Assembly (NCBI GenBank): GCA_018398585.1
Contig: JAGTTD010000005.1
Location: forward strand, 37,884,750-37,948,749
Length of the DNA stretch: 64,000 nt
Direction: 5' to 3'
Source of the DNA: Simmondsia chinensis
Taxonomy: Eukaryota; Streptophyta; Magnoliopsida; Caryophyllales; Simmondsiaceae
Below, piece by piece: positions 54,965 to 64,000 of the stretch. The translations under genes were made by a program, and so were the position numbers. A model generated the notes under the pieces. That model had not been told where the DNA came from, ran no database searches, and was given only the letters and a program-made list of their open reading frames with translations. Position 1 is the stretch's first letter, and every line of letters begins with the position of its first letter.

Positions 54965-55689
54965 TGTGCTACGGAAACCACAATTCAATAATGATAGCTT
55001 TAGGAGAGTCATGAGGCAGCTGAGTAATTGTGTTCTTGGAAATCGACGTGATTAAGTTAGTAATGAATCCCTTTTACCAAAGATAAAAAATAAACGATAA
55101 GAAAAAGGGCACTGTCGCTCTCGCCCTTACGTAGTGGACGAGTAGCGTTCGAACACATGTGGTTCTCATCCATCTTTCATCCACAACTTAATTCAAAGGG
55201 TTTAGATTTGCTATCATATTTAAAATGAAGCTCCTTGCACTCTTTTTTTCTGTGTAAGACAAGTATTACAGGGATTCCAATATAAGTTTTTCAAACCACC
55301 GAGCTTGTATCATTTTTCAACATACTGTTATCCACTCTAACCACCTCTTGCTACTCGGCTACCTTCACTCTCACAAGTTACTTGAAAACTTTCTCACTTT
55401 TGGTCAATTCGCCTTCATTGCCCTGAAACCGGAAAACCAGCTCACCTAACGCCCCTGACCTTACTTTTCCACTCGGGTTGAGTATCAAATTCTTCCTTTG
55501 GTATCTGAATATACAACTTCCAAGAATGACCCTAAGTGTTACACGTCCACTGTTCATGTTGAATACCATGTGTACTCGGCAATTATCGAAAAAAAGTGCC
55601 AGATAAATAATAATGTTAAGTGTTTCTAAGGCCAGCTCATCCATTCTTGATTCCCCTGCAAATATTAAGCACATTATTCATCCAACACC
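54965..55689. other. Intergenic DNA, no gene recognised
   Basis: A 98-codon minus-strand open frame (55674-55378) has no recognisable domain and is probably chance or a TE relic. Confidence 0.35.
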
Positions 55690-55925
55690 ATCCCAAATAG
55701 GGTTGGCAAAATCTGATACGACACGACACGACATGAAGATAGCGGGTTTGGATCGAGGGTTTTGAAGCCGGGTTCAATTTGGGTTGACCCGTTTAACCCA
55801 TTTAGGTAATTAGGTTGAATTTGATTTGACCCATGTAACCCATTTTCAACACGATTGACCCATTTATATAGTTATGTTAGGCATTTAAGTAATACATTAT
55901 TGTTATTTTATACACACACACACAT

Positions 55926-55961
<36 letters not shown>

Positions 55962-56291
55962 TTTGAGCTAAGATAATTTGAACTATATTTAGTAATATTA
56001 ATTTGATAGTTTATCCTAAAAGTTATAAAATAACAAGTATTTATTAGTATTACCAATCATAAAGTGTATTATTAATATGTTTGTAAGTTAAAAAACTAGC
56101 ATTTAATGAAAAAAAGTCAAGATATAATTAAATAGGTTACCCGTTTAATAATTGGGTTGGGTAAGGGTTGAGAGTTTCTAACCCGTTTAATAAACAGGTT
56201 GGGTTCGGGTTGACCCCATTCTTAAAACCCCTCGCATAGCATGAATACGAACATGACACGATATGACATATTTGCCACCCCTAATCCCAAA
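55690..56291. mobile_element. hAT MITE with perfect 8-bp duplication
   Basis: ATCCCAAA at 55690-55697 and 56284-56291 flanks a 586-bp element with ends TAGGGTTGGCAAA / TTTGCCACCCCTA. Subterminal ACACGACACGACA and ACACGATATGACA are also inversely placed. The interior has GGGTTGACCCGTTTAACCCA-type text and a (CA)n(TA)n tract (55912-55960). No transposase. Confidence 0.9.
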
Positions 56292-56342
56292 CATGCATCA
56301 CATTCCTTTGCATAGAACCCGAACTTGACTATCTATTTAAGT

Positions 56343-56600
56343 CAAGGGTAAATCCAGAAGACCTCTAATCACAAATAAAACCATTGACTTTAACCCCTCA
56401 CTTTTAAAAAATCAACGACTTTAACCCAAGTTAACTTTTAAGACTATTTTGCTCCTCAAAAGTGAGAGAGTTAAGTGATTTTATTTTCAGAAGGGGGTTA
56501 TATGTTTTTAGACAAATATTAGGGGTTCTGATGGTTTTAACAAAAAATAAAGGGGGTTTCTATGTTTACACAAATTAATTACTTTAGTTCATTATAGTAA
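56343..56600. mobile_element. Partial foldback MITE
   Basis: ACCATTGACTTTAACCCCTC and CTCAAAAGTGAGAGAGTTAA resemble the element at 30368-30997. Only part of it is recognisable. Confidence 0.35.
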
Positions 56601-56848
56601 TGATATTATAAATTAAGAAGATAAAAAAATATTTTCAAAACTTTTATAAAAAATATTGCAAAACTGCATGATAAGCCATAAATCCTCCTCAATGTAATTG
56701 TTGCACGATGAGCCACCAACCCTCCTTAATGTAGCTAATGCATAGCGAGCTACCAAGCCCCTCAATATAACTTTAGACAGTGGAAGCCGCAAAATTTTAA
56801 CACTCTCTCAGTCAAAGCACATCTCAAAACAGATCTTACTCCCCTATC

Positions 56849-56922
56849 TAGATGCCCTGGGTCGGGTCGGGCCCGGTTGGGGACCGGGCTTGGGTCCCAG
56901 CCTTGGGGACTCAACCTGGCCC

Positions 56923-56971
<49 letters not shown>

Positions 56972-57360
56972 ATCCCTTTTTCTTAATCTTGAAAATTTTA
57001 CAAAAAATGACACTAATGGGATTCAAACCCCACCCCTCTAGTATGCAAAGCACCCTTATTACCATGTGAGTTAGAATTTTTTTGTAATTTTATTGGGTAT
57101 AAAAATAATTTAACAATATACTTTACAAAAATTTGATACAAAATGACACTAGTGGGATTTGAACCTCATACCTCTAACATATAAAGTTCACCATTATCAT
57201 GTAAGCTACAATTTTGTTATGATTTTATTAGGTAAAATTAATATATATATACATATATAATAATAATAAAAAAATTGGGGCCCGTGGCCCGGCCCGGTAT
57301 AGGACCGGGCCGGGCTAGGCCCAAACGAGCCGGGCTGACCTGGCCTACTGGCCACCTCTA
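56849..57360. mobile_element. Non-autonomous hAT with poly-C tract and tandem tRNA-like modules
   Basis: The right end GGCCACCTCTA is intact; the left end is eroded (TAGATGCCCTGG). GC-rich subterminals match the 9992 transposon. Both tRNA-like modules are on the minus strand: GGGTTTGAATCCC (57018-57031) with CTAACTCACATGGT (57061-57074), and GGTTCAAATCCC (57154-57165) with TAGCTTACATGAT (57197-57209). It is nested in an LTR. A 44-nt C run occupies 56926-56969. Confidence 0.65.
56926..56969. repeat. 44-nt C homopolymer
   Basis: An unbroken C run directly after GGCCCGGG. Its complement is a 44-nt G run with strong quadruplex potential. The length may be affected by sequencing or assembly. Confidence 0.9.
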
Positions 57361-57756
57361 CCCCCGGGCACTTCTTTTTAAAAACGCTCTAACCCTCGTG
57401 TCTTTTTTTTCCCTTTTTCTCCCCACTAAACTATCAACTCGTAAACCCTTTTTATAATTTAGTTACTCAATTTAATCACTTAAAAATTTAAATCAAACCC
57501 CAATATGATTAAGTATCCGAATCTCACCAAATCTTATCCTAATTAAGTATAAATAATCATATTAATCTAATTTTGAGACGATTATATTCTAAAATAATGT
57601 GACTCGTCTGAGTAGAAGGCGACTCACATGTGATCTTACGAGTTGGATTCTTGTGCCCTAGCAAAGTTCGAGATTCAAACCCAGAGTTCCTGCAACTACA
57701 GGTGTTCATTGGTTCAAATCATACCGGAATGCACCAATCTGAATCGATCATCATTT

Positions 57757-58156
57757 ATAAGTTTAAGGATTATTTACGTTAAAGATCCTTATACTTTGTC
57801 TATTATGTCAATTTGGTCCTTGTACTTTTAATTGTGCTAATTTAGTTCCTAAACAATTCAAAATGTGTTAATTTAGTCATTTAGTCAAATTTAAGTTATG
57901 TTAATGACATAATTTGGAACGGTAAAATTATATTAGATGCAACTAACTTATTCTAAATTCACATGTTTACTCAATTTACCCCAATTTATGGCCGAAACAC
58001 CAAAAATTTTCATTAAAAACTTAACATAATTTTTTCTCTAATGATCAAATTGTTTAATTTAAATTGTACAAAGATTAAATTAACATAATTAAAAGAACTA
58101 AGTTGATATAATGGATAAAATACAGGGGCCTTTGGCATAAATAACCATAAGTTTAA
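57757..58156. mobile_element. Foldback Mutator-like MITE with 10-bp duplication
   Basis: ATAAGTTTAA at 57757-57766 and 58147-58156 flanks a 380-bp element (57767-58146). GGATTATTTACGTTAAAG at the left answers CTTTGGCATAAATAACC at the right. ATACTTTGTCTATTATGTCA answers TGATATAATGGATAAAATAC. It is the best copy of a family also at 34249-34634 and 37618-37963. Confidence 0.87.
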
Positions 58157-58230
58157 TTTTGCATAGTTTGTCGATTTGGACAGTCCTAAAGGCATAAATT
58201 GACACAACAATAGAAATGGTAAAAAGCAAC

Positions 58231-58460
58231 ATACCCAGTGTCCCAAGGGCTAGCGCCTAAACAGGGTCAGGAGGGCGGATGTACGCAGTCTTCCCCTTTC
58301 AGGGTATTACCTCTGAAGAGAGGCTGTTTCCGAGTGTTCCCAAACCTGAGGGTGAAAACTTTTCAGAAGGTCACCCATTTTAGTATTGCTCTCACGTCAG
58401 CACATTTAATTTCGGAGTTCTAATGGGATCTGGTGACGGTGTATTGGTACCCTCTTTGGT
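58231..58460 (-). mobile_element. 5S-headed SINE copy (minus)
   Basis: On the minus strand: CCAAAGAGGGTACCAATACAC, GATCCCATTAGAACTCCGAA, a diverged A-box/C-box region, then GGAAACAG-type text, TGCGTACATCCGCCC and CACTGGGTATGTTGC. Many substitutions. CAACAT on both sides may be part of the duplication. Confidence 0.78.
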
Positions 58461-59570
58461 ACAACATTTGAAATAGTAAAAGTACTAAATGATCACCCAC
58501 CACATTTAACAACCCAATATAACGACCTGCTAAACCCACCCCCAATAGAAATGTAAAAAAAAAAAAATTTCAACCAATCGATAAGCGCCTTTGATTTGAT
58601 TCTCTTACTCGTCGATTGTCAACTAATAAATGTCGAAATTCTTCATAATATGAAAATTAACTAGAAACAATTATTTATAAAAGTTGTAGTAATGTACATA
58701 ACGATGCAGCGAGTAGATAAAAATTTAGGGAACGGGAAGGTTCAATAGCCTTCTCTTAATTCTTATTATGAAAATAATAAAGAACAAGAGGAAAATAAAC
58801 TTTATTCTAACAAATTATGAAAATTAATCTAGAAATTGAATGCCCTAACCCTAGACTTCCTCTTGTTTAAATAGAGGAGCTAATTGACTTATAATAAAAC
58901 ACTAAAAACTAAAAGATGAATATAAATTAAAATCTGATAATTTAAACTAAGCTTCCTAATTATTTGAGAACTCTAATTCGAACTCCTCCTAGCTGCTCGT
59001 CCCACCATCTAAGGCATCTCGCCATTGACCACCCGCCAAAGATCCTGCCATGTGAGAAAGCGGGGCTACATCACATAATGCAATAATTTTTCATTAAAAT
59101 AAAAAATTAAAGCAAATATATATGTATATATATATATAAAATATGACTAAAAATTATAACAAAAAAGAATTAAAAAAATTATGTGACCTATTAATGAGGT
59201 AATGGCAAATTAACAAATTTGATTAGAATGCAAATATGGAGAGATGAAAAATGTAAGTTACCCGTTAGCCGGTGTATGTATGTATATTTTAGAATTTAAC
59301 TTTAGGTGCAGTGTTTATGACCCTCATGGATAACCACCGTTCCCCTCTCAATCGCAAATTTGAGAGTATTGCTGAGCATTTGTCTCAAAAAGGGGTAAAG
59401 TTTGTCGTTAGTTGTTGGTGACCTCACCGTCACCTCACTATTTCTCTCATTCTACAACAAATCACAATGTTATGACACGTCTAATAGTGAAGAGTCAAAT
59501 AGGCCAATTTTGCACCTTTACACACTGCAGTTCGGGCTACTTTTAAGACTAAATAATTATTTCACAAAGT
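58461..59570. other. Intergenic DNA, no gene recognised
   Basis: AT-rich with a (TA)-rich patch near 59118-59140. No terminal repeats or coding motifs were recognised. Confidence 0.4.
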
Positions 59571-60547
59571 TTTGTAGTCTCACCAACAAGCACTAGATAG
59601 AGCTCAGTGAAGGATTAGTATAGGTGTGCCCAACATAAGGGGGGTGGGAGCATTGACCCCATAGAAACAACGAGCACTAGTAGGATACCACGAGGATGCC
59701 TATATCAGTGCAGGCATTGCTGGGCGATTAGTGCTCCTTAGGTTGGATGGAGACGATTCCACAGACAAGAAGAGAGGAAGAGGCCGGCCAAGCCGGGAAG
59801 AGAGGAAGAGGCCGCCCAAAGAAGAGTTTTACGAGGACAATCCATCAGGAACTCACCTACTTCGACCTAATTGAAGAAATGGCCCTAGTTAGAGCTTAGG
59901 AGAGAGTAGTTTTAGGGATAACTGATGGAGCAGAGTAGGAGCTTCGAGCTCCCGCAAACTAGTTCTAGTACAACGGCACTGCTTGTATGCTCATTCGTAC
60001 ATCCGTAGTACTGATGTTTGTTGTCCGCTCAGTACTTTGTATATTCTCTCCCTCTCTCTCTCTCTCCACTTCTCGCTCTATCCCTCTACTGTCTCTCTCT
60101 CCCTCCCCCCTCTCTCCCTATACTCTATGGACGCTTCATGTGTTTGCTTTTGTCTTGTGCTTTTGCCTTTTGCTTCTGCTGCTATGCCCGTGTGTACATG
60201 CTATATACTAACATGCTTGCATAAGTACTTGCTTATATACTTATATGACTAATTGTCTATAACCATACATGCCACGCATGGCATCTAGCCCCTACATGCT
60301 TCTTTGCTTCCTTTCTTGCTCCTTTATGTTTCCCTAATGCTCCATACTTCCCCATTTTCATGCTCTTTATACAGGTCCTGTACAACCTCTCATATATCAG
60401 GCTGGGGGTCCTTGGAAACGTTTTCTCGTCAGGGACTCACTCTGATGGGGTAAGGCTGCATACATCCTACCCCCTCAGACCCCGCGCAAACGGGAGCTCT
60501 TGTGGCACTGGGCATGTTATTGTTGTTGTTGTTTGTAGACTCACCAA
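59571..60547 (+). mobile_element. 5'-truncated RTE LINE copy with 16-bp duplication
   Basis: TTTGTAGTCTCACCAA (59571-59586) and TTTGTAGACTCACCAA (60532-60547) flank a 945-bp insert. It starts at the LINE C-terminal/3' region (GAGCTCAGTGAAGGATTAGT, AGAGGAAGAGGCCGGCC), passes a CT-rich tract (60047-60125) and ends with GGGGGTCCTTGGAAACG, GGTAAGGCTGCATACATCC, GCACTGGGCATGTTATTG and (TTG)n. It matches the 3' third of the minus-strand LINE at 48221. Confidence 0.85.
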
Positions 60548-60569
60548 ACATCAAGATATTAATATACAA

Positions 60570-61936
60570 CTAGCATATCCCCGTGCGCTGCACGGTTTAT
60601 TCTTATTTTTTGAGCTAATGTATGGTGTAATTTTTGAACATGTGGTCATATATAAATTAGTTATTTTCCGTAAGATGCATAGAAGATGTTTACATTTAAA
60701 AGTACACTAATACATAGAATAAAATTTATGATGATGATATTTTTATATTTTTTGTATTACATGTTCATTGCGATGGAATTACGATAAAGCATAAATATAG
60801 TACACAAAATGGTTCTAGACCTTATTTCCTTACTTATTTAAGAAATAATTATTAAATTACACACTATCAAATAATATTATCATATAACCTCTTTATGTTT
60901 TGAAGAATTACAGGTTCTTTTTCAAAAAAAATTTAGAACTTTTTTTGAATTTTGTTCTTTTCAAATTTCTTAATTTTGTTGCAAGTTTTTTTACCCGAAA
61001 ATTCTTTTATTCGTTTCTTGATTTTTTCTTGTTTTCCAATAAATAATTTATTTTTAATAGTTTATTCATCCTTTTTTATTTTATTGTATCACGAATATAT
61101 GTGTTATTTTTAAAGAAATAAAATTTATTTTTTATTGCTATTTTGTGTTTTTACTATGAAAATAGAAGTAAATGCCCTATGTAAATTGTTGTAAAAAGCA
61201 ACTCCTTTATAGAAATAATTATTTTGTTTAACAACTGCTTTGTTATCTTATGACTCATATGTCTTTTGTAAAAATTTTTTAATTTAATTTTTATGTCAAT
61301 CATTATTATATTTTTCTAAAGTAAATATTGTAAAGGTGTTTTTTTTCATAAAATAGAAAAATAATTTACAATAATTATTTTAAAAAATATTAGTTACCTT
61401 GGTATGAAAACATTATTAGAATACTTTTCACAATTTGTTTCTTAAATGTTTGTCCTTTTTGAAAATTTTAATTTTTTCCAAACTTTATTTTTTGATTTTT
61501 GAATTTTGATTTTTTTCAATAAATAATTTATTTTAAATTAGATATTACGTAATTAGAAAATTGTCATAAAAAGCTCATTTAGAAAATTTTGTAAAAGTTA
61601 ATTTTAAGATAATATTTTGAAAAAACCAAAAATTGGGGTTATGTAAAATCTGAAGAGGCAAGCAAGTGCAAACTAATATATAAAGATATATTAGTTTGCA
61701 TGTGTTTTTAAAATTAAATTTTATTGAGTTTCAATTTCTATTATGTATTTGGATTATTTTATTTTATTTTTTTTTTTGAAATTTGTAAAAAGGTGCAATG
61801 ATGACTTAAAAATTCATAAATATAGGAGTGGAAGCTTAAGATAGAAGAAGGGGAAGTGATGACTTAAAAATTAAAAAATGAGCAATTGGAGGCTTATAGG
61901 AGGGGCAACTTCAAATTAATATATAGTAAGTATAGA
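60570..61936 (-). mobile_element. Non-autonomous Helitron (minus)
   Basis: On the minus strand it starts TCTATACTTACTATATATTA after A (61936) and ends CCGTGCAGCGCACGG hairpin, GGATATG, CTAG (60570), before T. The 5' region is homologous to the Helitron at 18086. A second 5'-like end (TCTTTATATATTAGTTTGCA) lies near 61690, beside a perfect 14-bp inverted repeat. No coding capacity. Confidence 0.77.
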
Positions 61937-61966
61937 TTCAACCTTATTTAAACTTAAAAATATGTT

Positions 61967-62220
61967 TATTATTTGGCTAAATTACATATTAGTAACTCAA
62001 TGTTTGGTATATTAATTTTTTAGTTCAAAAAGTTGCATCTATTTAATAATCTAAACAAAGATGTGTAAGGGTGCAAAAGAGGCCTTACTTTCATTCTGTC
62101 ATATCGTTGTTTGGACTATTTTATTAGATATGGACTAAAAAATTATTTCACAAAGTTTGTGGACTAAAAAATTAATACACTAAACTTAGGGGACTAATAC
62201 GTAATTTGCCCTGATTATTT
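61967..62220. mobile_element. Foldback MITE with near-perfect 9-bp duplication
   Basis: GGCTAAATTACATATTAGTA at the left answers GGGACTAATACGTAATTTGCC at the right, and GTATATTAATTTTTTAGTTC answers GGACTAAAAAATTAATACAC. Flanks TTATTATTT / TGATTATTT match at 8 of 9. A related copy is at 28107-28323. It lies 39 nt beyond the Helitron 5' end. Confidence 0.7.
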
Positions 62221-62509
62221 TGTATATAGTTCACCTATGCATATTACCGTTGTCACTTTTTTTTGTTAAATCATATTGCACATAACAATAAATGAGCAGC
62301 TTGCGACTCTAAAATACCAGATACGTATGGATTAAGCCAAAATAAGAAAAATGATAAAAGGAGAGTATCACCAATCCAATAGCTATAGACGACCCCATCA
62401 TAGCCGGGTCCAGCGACAACTCTATTGGGTCGTGTACATCTTTTTGAAAGCTTCATTTTAATATGTAATTCGCTCCGTAACTCCTTATGAATCAAAAGCT
62501 ATGTTTGTT

Positions 62510-63300
62510 TTAAGTTATAAATGTTTATCTACTTCACACTTGCTCATGAGTCTCCGTACTCGCCCGAGCTTTATTCTTACTCACCCACCCTGGTCGACTA
62601 AGGTGTTCACCGGAGCTTGCCTACCGAACACCAAGTAGCCCACATTTCATCCAAGAAAGAGAACGAAATTTCGTCCTTGCCAACTCATCTCATTCCGTGG
62701 GCAAGTCGTTGCTACCATACGAGTCAGTCACATCTTAAGCAAGCTCTCCCATTTCACGAAGCTCTCCTTAGTAGCCATTGGTCTTACTAACCAGCTTACG
62801 GTCTTACTAGACATCTTCTGGTCTTACTAGCCGATGCAACTAGTTACCCTCTTATCTTACTTGGCCAACTCTTCTTACTACTCATTCAAGTTTATGGAAG
62901 CTGCCTCGAGTCATCGTGATTCTCTCTCAAGTGGACTTCCACCATGTTGAAGGCCAACTAGCCAAGTTTCAGATTACTAGCCGAGTCTTCTTCTTACTAG
63001 CCCGCTTATTAGCTGATTTTCTACTATCCCCTTTTACCATACTCGTTTTATAGATTACTAAGCTAATAGGTTTTTTGCTATATTTATTTAATCCTTGCTA
63101 ACCAAATCTTTATGATTCTACTAAGCGCTCTTGCTATGGCCTCACTATTGACTTCTAAGTCAAGTATTTCATATTTTTCTATATTTATTGCTTATTTTAC
63201 CTATTATTCAGTGAGACTGTAACTGACTTAAGAATCAAAATGGTCTCCCGCAGATCAATTCACGAGCTTCTCTAACCATTTTCGTTACCAAATCGAACAT
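62510..63300 (+). mobile_element. Possible Ty3/gypsy-type LTR remnant
   Basis: Pyrimidine-rich text with recurrent GGTCTTACTA / CTTACTAGCC words, ending in GTAACTGACTTAAGAATC and GGTCTCCCGC, which resembles the U5 side of some plant gypsy LTRs. No primer site or partner LTR follows. Assignment is tentative. Confidence 0.35.
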
Positions 63301-63719
63301 GTAGCTGCCATCTACTCATCACAAGAGAATTTGAGTTCAACTCTCATACCGAATCCCTCAAACACTTTAAATGTTTTCCGAAACCACATATATACCTTAA
63401 TAAGTGAACCAATTGTAGCATTGACCAACACTTTAAATTTCTTCAAACCTTATATACAATACTGTTACTAGTATAAAAGTGAATGATATGGTGTACATGA
63501 CACTACATACAACAACCCGACCACAGTGTGATAATGTTATTTTCAGAGCATATTTTATCAATATTAGGACAATAACATGAAAAATAGCCACATAATTGTC
63601 CTGGCATTAACAAAAACGCGCTTTGAAAATAATAACTATTGCATATTCAACTACGAGCCTATATTTACAAGGAACATAAACACCACAACAAAATACAAAG
63701 GGACGTAGAATAAGAGATT
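63301..63719 (-). other. 3' flank of the terminal gene
   Basis: AT-rich; probably includes the 3' untranslated region of the minus-strand gene ending at 63720. Nothing else recognised. Confidence 0.35.
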
Positions 63720-63902
63720 TCATGCAGTGAAGCCATTGCACAAAGAGCTCCAAGGACCAGAAGGAACACTCGGGCAAGCCTGGGCCGATGCCTCGGCCAT
63801 CTGCTCCATTGTGATCCCAGCGTTGCATAGGTTCGCCATGGCGCGCATATGCTTCATTCCATACTGGGATAACGAGCCACAATGTGTCTCGAAAGTTCTT
63901 AC
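63720..63902 (-). CDS. C-terminal exon of an unrecognised gene (partial)
   Basis: On the minus strand an AG acceptor at 63904-63903 can open an exon reading [20 protein letters not shown], then [20 protein letters not shown] and [20 protein letters not shown] before a stop (60 codons). Composition and the clean end look like a real conserved plant protein tail. I do not recognise the family, and no domain is claimed. The frame also stays open upstream to an ATG at 63929, and CAGGTAAG at the junction could be read as a donor, so the exon start is uncertain. The rest of the gene would lie beyond 64000. Confidence 0.55.
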   Translation of the reverse strand, partial: VRTFETHCGSLSQYGMKHMRAMANLCNAGITMEQMAEASAQACPSVPSGPWSSLCNGFTA

Positions 63903-64000
63903 CTGCCCGAACAAATCATGACACGTCAATATGAAATATGTTACGAGGGTGAGATCATCCGTAAACGTATTTCAGTTTAATGTGTGTTTGGTTAAACGGA

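Larger units (their letters stand above)
56645..57605 (+). mobile_element. LTR fragment interrupted by a hAT element
   Basis: The left part 56645-56848 (GCACGATGAGCCACCAACCC, AACACTCTCTCAGTC, CTTACTCCCCTA) and the right part 57361-57605 (CGCTCTAACCCTCGTGTC, TATAATTTAGTTACTCA, GAGACGATTATATTCTAA) are the two halves of the LTR family seen at 51039-51722, split by the element at 56849-57360. Confidence 0.6.

Noticed and set aside
56762..57065. Poly-Gly proteins on the minus strand
   Set aside because: Produced by the C homopolymer inside a hAT element; no other coding feature.
59983..60252. Ser/Leu-rich overlapping frames
   Set aside because: CT microsatellite within the truncated LINE copy; three overlapping frames all open for the same reason.

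Overview
The window looks like a TE-rich, euchromatic nuclear segment of a dicot-type plant. Long AT-rich introns, plant-type split genes, TRIM and solo LTRs, SINEs, Helitrons, hAT and Mutator-like MITEs and an RTE-type LINE all point that way. I could not fix the species. There is no bacterial, organellar or CRISPR signal.

Host genes: (1) 5349-9111 (+), a four-exon gene for a 166-aa CXXC zinc-binding protein (UPF0587/CZIB family). (2) 20454-25351 (+), a two-exon gene for a 384-aa GT14 core-2/I-branching (BC10-like) glycosyltransferase with a 3.7-kb intron. (3) 28508-43184 (-), a four-exon gene for a 269-aa DUF1639 protein, rebuilt here from widely separated exons; its coding sequence is only 810 nt but it spans 14.7 kb because TEs fill the introns. 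(4) 63720-63902 (-), the last exon of an unrecognised gene that continues off the right edge. The genes have no obvious functional relationship.

Mobile layer: an apparently intact autonomous hAT transposon (9992-13181, 738-aa transposase, 8-bp target duplication) sits inside the 3' tail of a SINE. At least eight SINE copies carry a 5S rRNA-derived head joined to an Au-SINE-like 3' tail. About eleven more fragments carry only that tail, and the same tail ends two RTE-type LINE copies (48221-50800 minus, 59587-60531 plus). This places a 5S-headed SINE family and its likely LINE partner in one window. Three non-autonomous hAT elements (3970, 54453, 56849) share the GC-rich ends of the autonomous element and each carry two tRNA-like Pol III promoter modules; one has a 44-nt C homopolymer. 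Other elements: a complete 562-bp TRIM with its target duplication (15289-15850), an older TRIM (22369-22926), several LTR relics, two non-autonomous Helitrons (18086-19270 plus, 60570-61936 minus), several foldback MITEs (two with exact 9- or 10-bp duplications), L1-type LINE remnants with RNase H, and (TA)n-embedded MITEs.

Layout: 1-5200 TE relics; 5.2-9.3 kb CZIB gene; 9.3-13.2 kb SINEs and the hAT; 13.2-19.3 kb MITEs, TRIM and Helitron; 19.9-25.4 kb glycosyltransferase; 25.4-28.5 kb relics; 28.5-43.2 kb DUF1639 gene; 43.2-47.3 kb its AT-rich upstream region with degenerate tandem repeats; 47.5-63.5 kb nested TEs; 63.7 kb to the end, the partial gene.
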